The notes under the pieces are model-generated. The model searched no databases. It was not told the DNA's origin and worked only from the letters and a program-made list of their open reading frames with translations. This document shows positions 60,095 through 64,000 of a DNA stretch of 64,000 bases, one piece after another. The position numbers and the translations under genes are program-made. Within the stretch, counting starts at the first letter, position 1. Each line of letters begins with the position of its first letter. The stretch is from NCBI GenBank assembly GCA_023014335.1, contig JAECYW010000019.1, forward strand, positions 930,001 to 994,000. Reading direction: 5' to 3'. This DNA comes from Galerina marginata. Its lineage: Eukaryota > Basidiomycota > Agaricomycetes > Agaricales > Galerinaceae.

Positions 60095-61029
60095 ATGGAG
60101 GCCATGGGCCAGCAAGTCGCGGATATATCGCAAATGAAGACTCCGGTTTTCCGCAATGTATCACCACACTCTACAACGAAAAGTCAATCTATTCATGTTC
60201 GCTACAAGAGTGAATATGGGACCACGAAACACCAACTCTTTCCCGACGCCACTATCGGAGTCCTTTATTACCACCGCCCACCTGGTCTTCACGAGCTCTC
60301 TGGTGGACTACGATTCCGCCTATGCTCTCACGTATCCCTTTTCAGCAAAGGAGAGGATCTCGAAATCGACACAGGAGAGCCCTGGCACATCCCTCTATAC
60401 TGCTTGTTAAGGATGGAGGGCTGGAAATCAATTGTTTCTTTGCTCGCCAATGACCGTCTTATAGACGACCAGCTTGTTTCTGATGTTATGCAATTACCGC
60501 GACGTGGTGCCCTCAGCGGATCAAGGCTTCTGTTCGCGCTTGACCAGCCTTTTATTCTCGATCTGCAACAGGAAACATTCTCGCTAGTCTTCATGGACCG
60601 GAAAAACCTGTTCACAATTCTGCTTCAATACATGACACAGGACCTAAGGAACTTACCCGGTTGCCGGCCCTATGAAGGTGTGCCTCTTGTCTACTGTCTT
60701 CTTCGATCTATGTCTAATATTCGTCGTCAGGGAGGGTTTTAGTGAAGCTCGAATGGTCGACGCTGGTCGCCCATTCGAAGAACCCGACTTTAGTACTACG
60801 CGTTCTTGATGCCTTAACTCCAATTCGCTGCGTTGTCGAAGGGGGATACGATGAATTTATGGCGCCGCCGACACCTGGCCAGCTGATTGCTAAGAAAAGG
60901 TCGAAAAGCAAGAACTACAAGCCTTGGAGCGTGCGTTTGGATGTCAGGTCCAAGAGCAAACGATCCATTGCCGAATACCTTTCACGAGAATTCCCTCCAA
61001 CGTCCGTGGTCCCAGCAGATGCAACTTAA
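60095..61029 (+). CDS. Hypothetical protein, unknown family
   Basis: 293 residues in two in-phase exons (60095-60677, 60731-61029). The start MEAMGQQVADIS is the first ATG of the open frame. Seen: PDATIGVLYYHRPPGLHELSG, RLCSHVSLFSKGEDLEIDTG, WHIPLYCLL, LFALDQPFILDLQQETFSL, then a basic C-terminal part KKRSKSKNYKPWSVRLDVRS and SKRSIAEYLSREFPP. No signal peptide or transmembrane helix. I do not recognise the family. The coding quality (no stops over 880 nt, canonical intron, fitting phase) supports a real gene. Confidence 0.6.
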
Positions 61030-61991
61030 TCCCAGCATCCAAGCAGCTTATCGTGGTTAAATTGGAGGTCTGTCCGATGCAATATTTCGTCTGCTCCTGA
61101 GGACGTAAACCGGTCTCTCCGACCGCCTTCTGTTGCGAGGGACAGGTCGGGGTTGGTCACCAATTCATTCAAAAAAATTCATTACGGTGACGATAGCTAG
61201 AATACCCTCTAGATGCCCGAAGTTGCTGACAGAAATGTATATTTGTATAAAGTCTGTATGTTTGTCAAGTGGATTATAATAAATATAACTGCTGGTGACG
61301 CGGTGAGGAGCTCACTGTCAGTTAAGCAAATTATAATAAATATTTGAATGGTCTCAGGCCGAGCAACCTCTCCTCAAGTTCGCCGCGCCTGGCAAAAAAG
61401 GGGGCAACCATGGAGAAAAGAGGAGCGATCATCATCGCCATCAAAAAAACTGTCGCAAAACAATCCATGAGGAATGTCCAGGCTTCCAGGATCCTCTGAG
61501 AGGCTGTCTGCGTACAGCTTTTTGATGTGGCCTATCGTTATGAATTTAGCTGTAACATTGAGATGATGAAGCTGTTCTTTTACAACTAAGAAACTCTTAC
61601 AAACTTACGATGGAGGCATTATAATTAGGTGCAAGCCAATTGAGCCCATGAAAAGTAATGCAAGTTCAAGTGGTGTGGCAGATCGTAGGATCGTTGTTGT
61701 CGGATTGAAATTCGTAAAAATGCGTGGTAAACCGTAAACGAGTGCATGTATGGTAGAAAAGAAAACTACTACTACTAATAATACTTAAATGAGGTAGGCG
61801 AGGCAGGTCGAGTGAGTGATGATATCTTTGAAGGATTGGTGGTCGTACGTATGTCTGTATGTATGCAAGAGAGATGCGAAAAAGGCTACACGATGAGAGG
61901 AAACCGTTGAATTGAAGGCTGGGTGATAAGATAAAGGGTTTGAAAAATAAAAAAAGGACAACAGAACTGGAAATGAAAACACGCCAATGTA
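61030..61991. other. Intergenic between convergent genes
   Basis: AT-rich; includes two similar TTATAATAAATAT stretches (about 61274 and 61330). No gene recognised. Confidence 0.45.
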
Positions 61992-63180
61992 TTATCTCCT
62001 GGCTACGCGCTTGCGTTCTCGGCCATCTTCCTCTACGTCCATGCCCTCTGGGTCCATCTGGAGGACATTGATATTGGAATTGTGTGGTTGCAGTTGACCG
62101 AGGTTCCGTGTACTTCTCGTTCGCCGTCTGCCGAGGCTCGAGCCAGTGGTATTTGCATAGGTGGTGTTGTTATTGTAGCCAACACCACCGGGAGACGAGA
62201 CAGTGGACGAGGGACCGCCGATGGATATAGGAGGGTTGTCGAGCATCATCATCACAGCGTGCCGCCGCTTTGCACCGGCGCCGATGACTATAGGGGTCTC
62301 TGGAAAGGAACTAGTGGAGCTAGATGATGGGAATGGCTCGGACAGAAAGACGGAGGTATGTGGGTGAGACGGTGGCATGATGGGTTGCGAGGCCTCCTTC
62401 GTCAGACCAGGCCGTGATTTGATGGGACGCTGTCCAGAGCGAGAAGAAGGTCCTGATGGCGGTGGTGAAGGGGAAGAAGGCTCGGAAGGCATTTGATTAG
62501 CTGTATGAGATACGGGTGAGTGCGGAGTGGGTAGTGATGATACCTAGGATAACGCGGATGAAATAAGATGTGATGACACAAAAAAGATAGGAAGACAAAA
62601 AAACGTACTGGATCCTTTAGTCGATTGGCGGACAGGCTTGACGACAATGGGACAGATTTTCCCTCCGCCTTATGAACTACAGGGGAAGTGGCTGCACGGT
62701 GAGCTATCGTTGGTCGGGGAGGCGCGGCGCGTTCCTTGTCTTTCTCCTCGTCTTCATCCTCTTCTTCTTCTCGTGCCTTTATTGCCTCAAGTCTTGCCTC
62801 TGTCCAGTCCATGACTTTGCCAATAGTCATGCCACCGCCATCCACAGCATGCGAGCCCAAGGGTGAGTCCCCGACATCGCTCGCCGAGACACCTTGCTGA
62901 ATGAAATTCAGGAGATCCTGACACGCAACGGCGTATCCTGAATTGTAAGCCCGTTTAGCGTTCTTCCTGGAAGAACGATATAGTGTCGTTATGCTCAAAG
63001 CAGCAGCTGTGGGTCGACCACAGCAGCAACAAGAGAAGAAGGCGCACGGCTCGGTCAGCGCTTTACCCTTGAAAGAAAAGGGAATAACGTACCTTTGAAG
63101 TCATTGAGAAGTTCTTTCTCTGCGTTCTGTTGGGCTGTTGGAAGTGAATTTGCAAGAGTGTTGAGGTTGAGGGACTCCAT
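61992..63180 (-). CDS. HAPSTR1-like (C16orf72) protein
   Basis: 345 residues in three in-phase exons (63180-63093, 63006-62609, 62543-61992). Seen: MESLNLNTLANSLP, NDFKAAALSITTLYRSSRKN, RAYNSGYAVACQDLLNFIQQ, a Glu/Asp-rich linker, a long Ser/Pro-rich region and a basic end GAGAKRRHAVMMMLDNPP ... ERKRVARR. Known: animal HAPSTR1/TAPR1 starts a conserved helix pair with FQNAATAVTNLYKES ... DIGIQIGYQRRNKD, and ends in a basic segment; it works with the ubiquitin ligase HUWE1 in nuclear stress responses. Inference: the fungal protein is the counterpart, based on the helix-pair pattern AA..(S/V)TTLY.....R....GY. Moderate confidence because only this region matches. Confidence 0.6.
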
Positions 63181-63543
63181 TCGAGGACAATGTCAATGCC
63201 AGTGGAGGAAGAGAAGGTAAATGCAATAAACCCTCAACTAACCCAAAACGTTTCGTTAAACTATCTCTAATCAATTACATAATATTTTGCTTGACCGACA
63301 TAATGACAATAAGTAAATAAATGCAAACAGGGGCCATATTGGCATTCTTTTTTAGTTTCTTATGAGAAATTGGGAATTAGAGCAATCGGCGAACTTGAAG
63401 TGTCTTCGACGATGTTGTGGGTGCTCTTTCCATTTGAGACAATATTTTGATTCTTTTATTTTCCTATATTTTGATCGAAAGGTGTCGGCTGATCACGACA
63501 AAGTTCACGGACTCGGAGATCGAAGTCGGAGCCGCAAATCGTT
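63181..63543. other. Intergenic
   Basis: AT-rich; nothing recognised. Confidence 0.4.
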
Positions 63544-63708
63544 TCATCGATACCAGTCATGCCATTGATTCCGTTCGAACTCGAGGCCAATTCTGCCATT
63601 GAAAGCTCGCCACCAATATCCGACTTTGTATACACCTGACTGTTTGAGGGCGTAAGCCACGTCGGCAGTGTTTAAAAGGCTTTCTCTCTTTCTCTTTCGT
63701 GTGGCCAT
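63544..63708 (-). CDS. Possible small ORF or last exon
   Basis: 54-codon frame starting MATRKRKRESLLNTADVAYA with GVYKVGYWWRAFNGRIGLEF and ending WHDWYR. The residue composition is protein-like (aromatic and charged residues well spaced), unlike shadow frames. It may be a short gene or the last exon of a gene coming in from the right edge of the window. No family recognised. Confidence 0.3.
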   Translation of the reverse strand: MATRKRKRESLLNTADVAYALKQSGVYKVGYWWRAFNGRIGLEFERNQWHDWYR

Positions 63709-64000
63709 GGTTGAGGCCAAAGTTGAGGAATTGCGGACCGACCGACCATGACGAGACTATCAGCAACCTCGGTGTACGAATATTCAACGCCCAATTGCAA
63801 TCCGGACAATGGAGTTATTGTGGCAGTACACGACGCCTTCTAAGATGTATTTTTGTATTCTCGGCCGCCTGCTTCCTGCTGTCCTGCTTGCTCCAACACG
63901 GTCCGCGCCTTCAGCTTCTCCGTCATTTCTTTCTACTTTGTGACACCGACCTCGTAATTCTTGCGATGTCTTCTTGGAAGGCCCCATTCAACTGTTAACT
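63709..64000. other. Right edge, undecided
   Basis: The minus strand contains a short frame MTEKLKARTVLEQAG that could be an exon of a gene entering from the right; too short to support. Confidence 0.25.

Overview
This window looks like nuclear DNA of an agaricomycete mushroom (Basidiomycota). The genes are packed with 45-70 bp GT-AG introns, and the families are typical of the group: a STE3 pheromone receptor with the PLPWHWRARN signature, a class II ligninolytic-type peroxidase, fungal 2OG-Fe(II) oxygenase and MYND-finger families, an F-box-like protein and a Cla4-type PAK kinase. The peroxidase type suggests Agaricales, but I cannot fix the species.

Layout. 1-1.8 kb: STE3 receptor, cut at its 5' end by the window. 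2.8-3.7 kb: small Aven-like protein (-). 5.55-9.07 kb: a young LTR retroelement with identical 392-bp LTRs and a 5-bp target duplication that encodes only Gag. 9.2-11.3 kb: MFS permease (-). 12.8-17.7 kb: a head-to-head pair of paralogous unknown helical proteins followed by a convergent gene of the fungal SHDQGW/GSWTWFEA family. 20.1-22.4 kb: GT61 glycosyltransferase (-). 23.9-26.2 kb: mitochondrial ABC1/UbiB kinase (-), then a tRNA-Glu(CUC). 26.7-31.2 kb: a decayed and an intact copy of a 2OG oxygenase / MYND-protein pair. 35.3-36.2 kb: single-pass membrane protein (-), in an otherwise gene-poor 8 kb. 39.3-41.1 kb: 14-exon class II peroxidase. 42.9-44.0 kb: F-box-like protein. 44.6-47.7 kb: CLA4 PAK kinase. 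49.5-50.0 kb: small membrane protein. 51.2-52.7 kb: CNOT11-like subunit (-). 53.1-54.8 kb: RBR ubiquitin ligase (-), with a RING-less duplicate upstream (55.2-56.2 kb). 57.6-58.6 kb: MICOS apolipoprotein-O-like subunit. 60.1-61.0 kb: unknown protein. 62.0-63.2 kb: HAPSTR1-like protein (-).

Functional links. STE3 receptor and CLA4 kinase both belong to mating and polarity signalling and lie 43 kb apart; no pheromone precursor was found near the receptor. The other genes are mixed housekeeping (mitochondrial kinase, MICOS, CCR4-NOT, ubiquitin ligase) and lineage-variable families.

Quality note. At least nine otherwise well-conserved genes can be read only if single extra bases are skipped. Every case is an insertion, none a deletion, and removing them restores a coding length divisible by three in each gene I could complete (for example four in CLA4, three in the 2OG oxygenase, two in the peroxidase). 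Genes at 1-11 kb, 20-26 kb and 53-63 kb need none. I read this as residual base-level assembly error in parts of the window rather than mass pseudogenisation.
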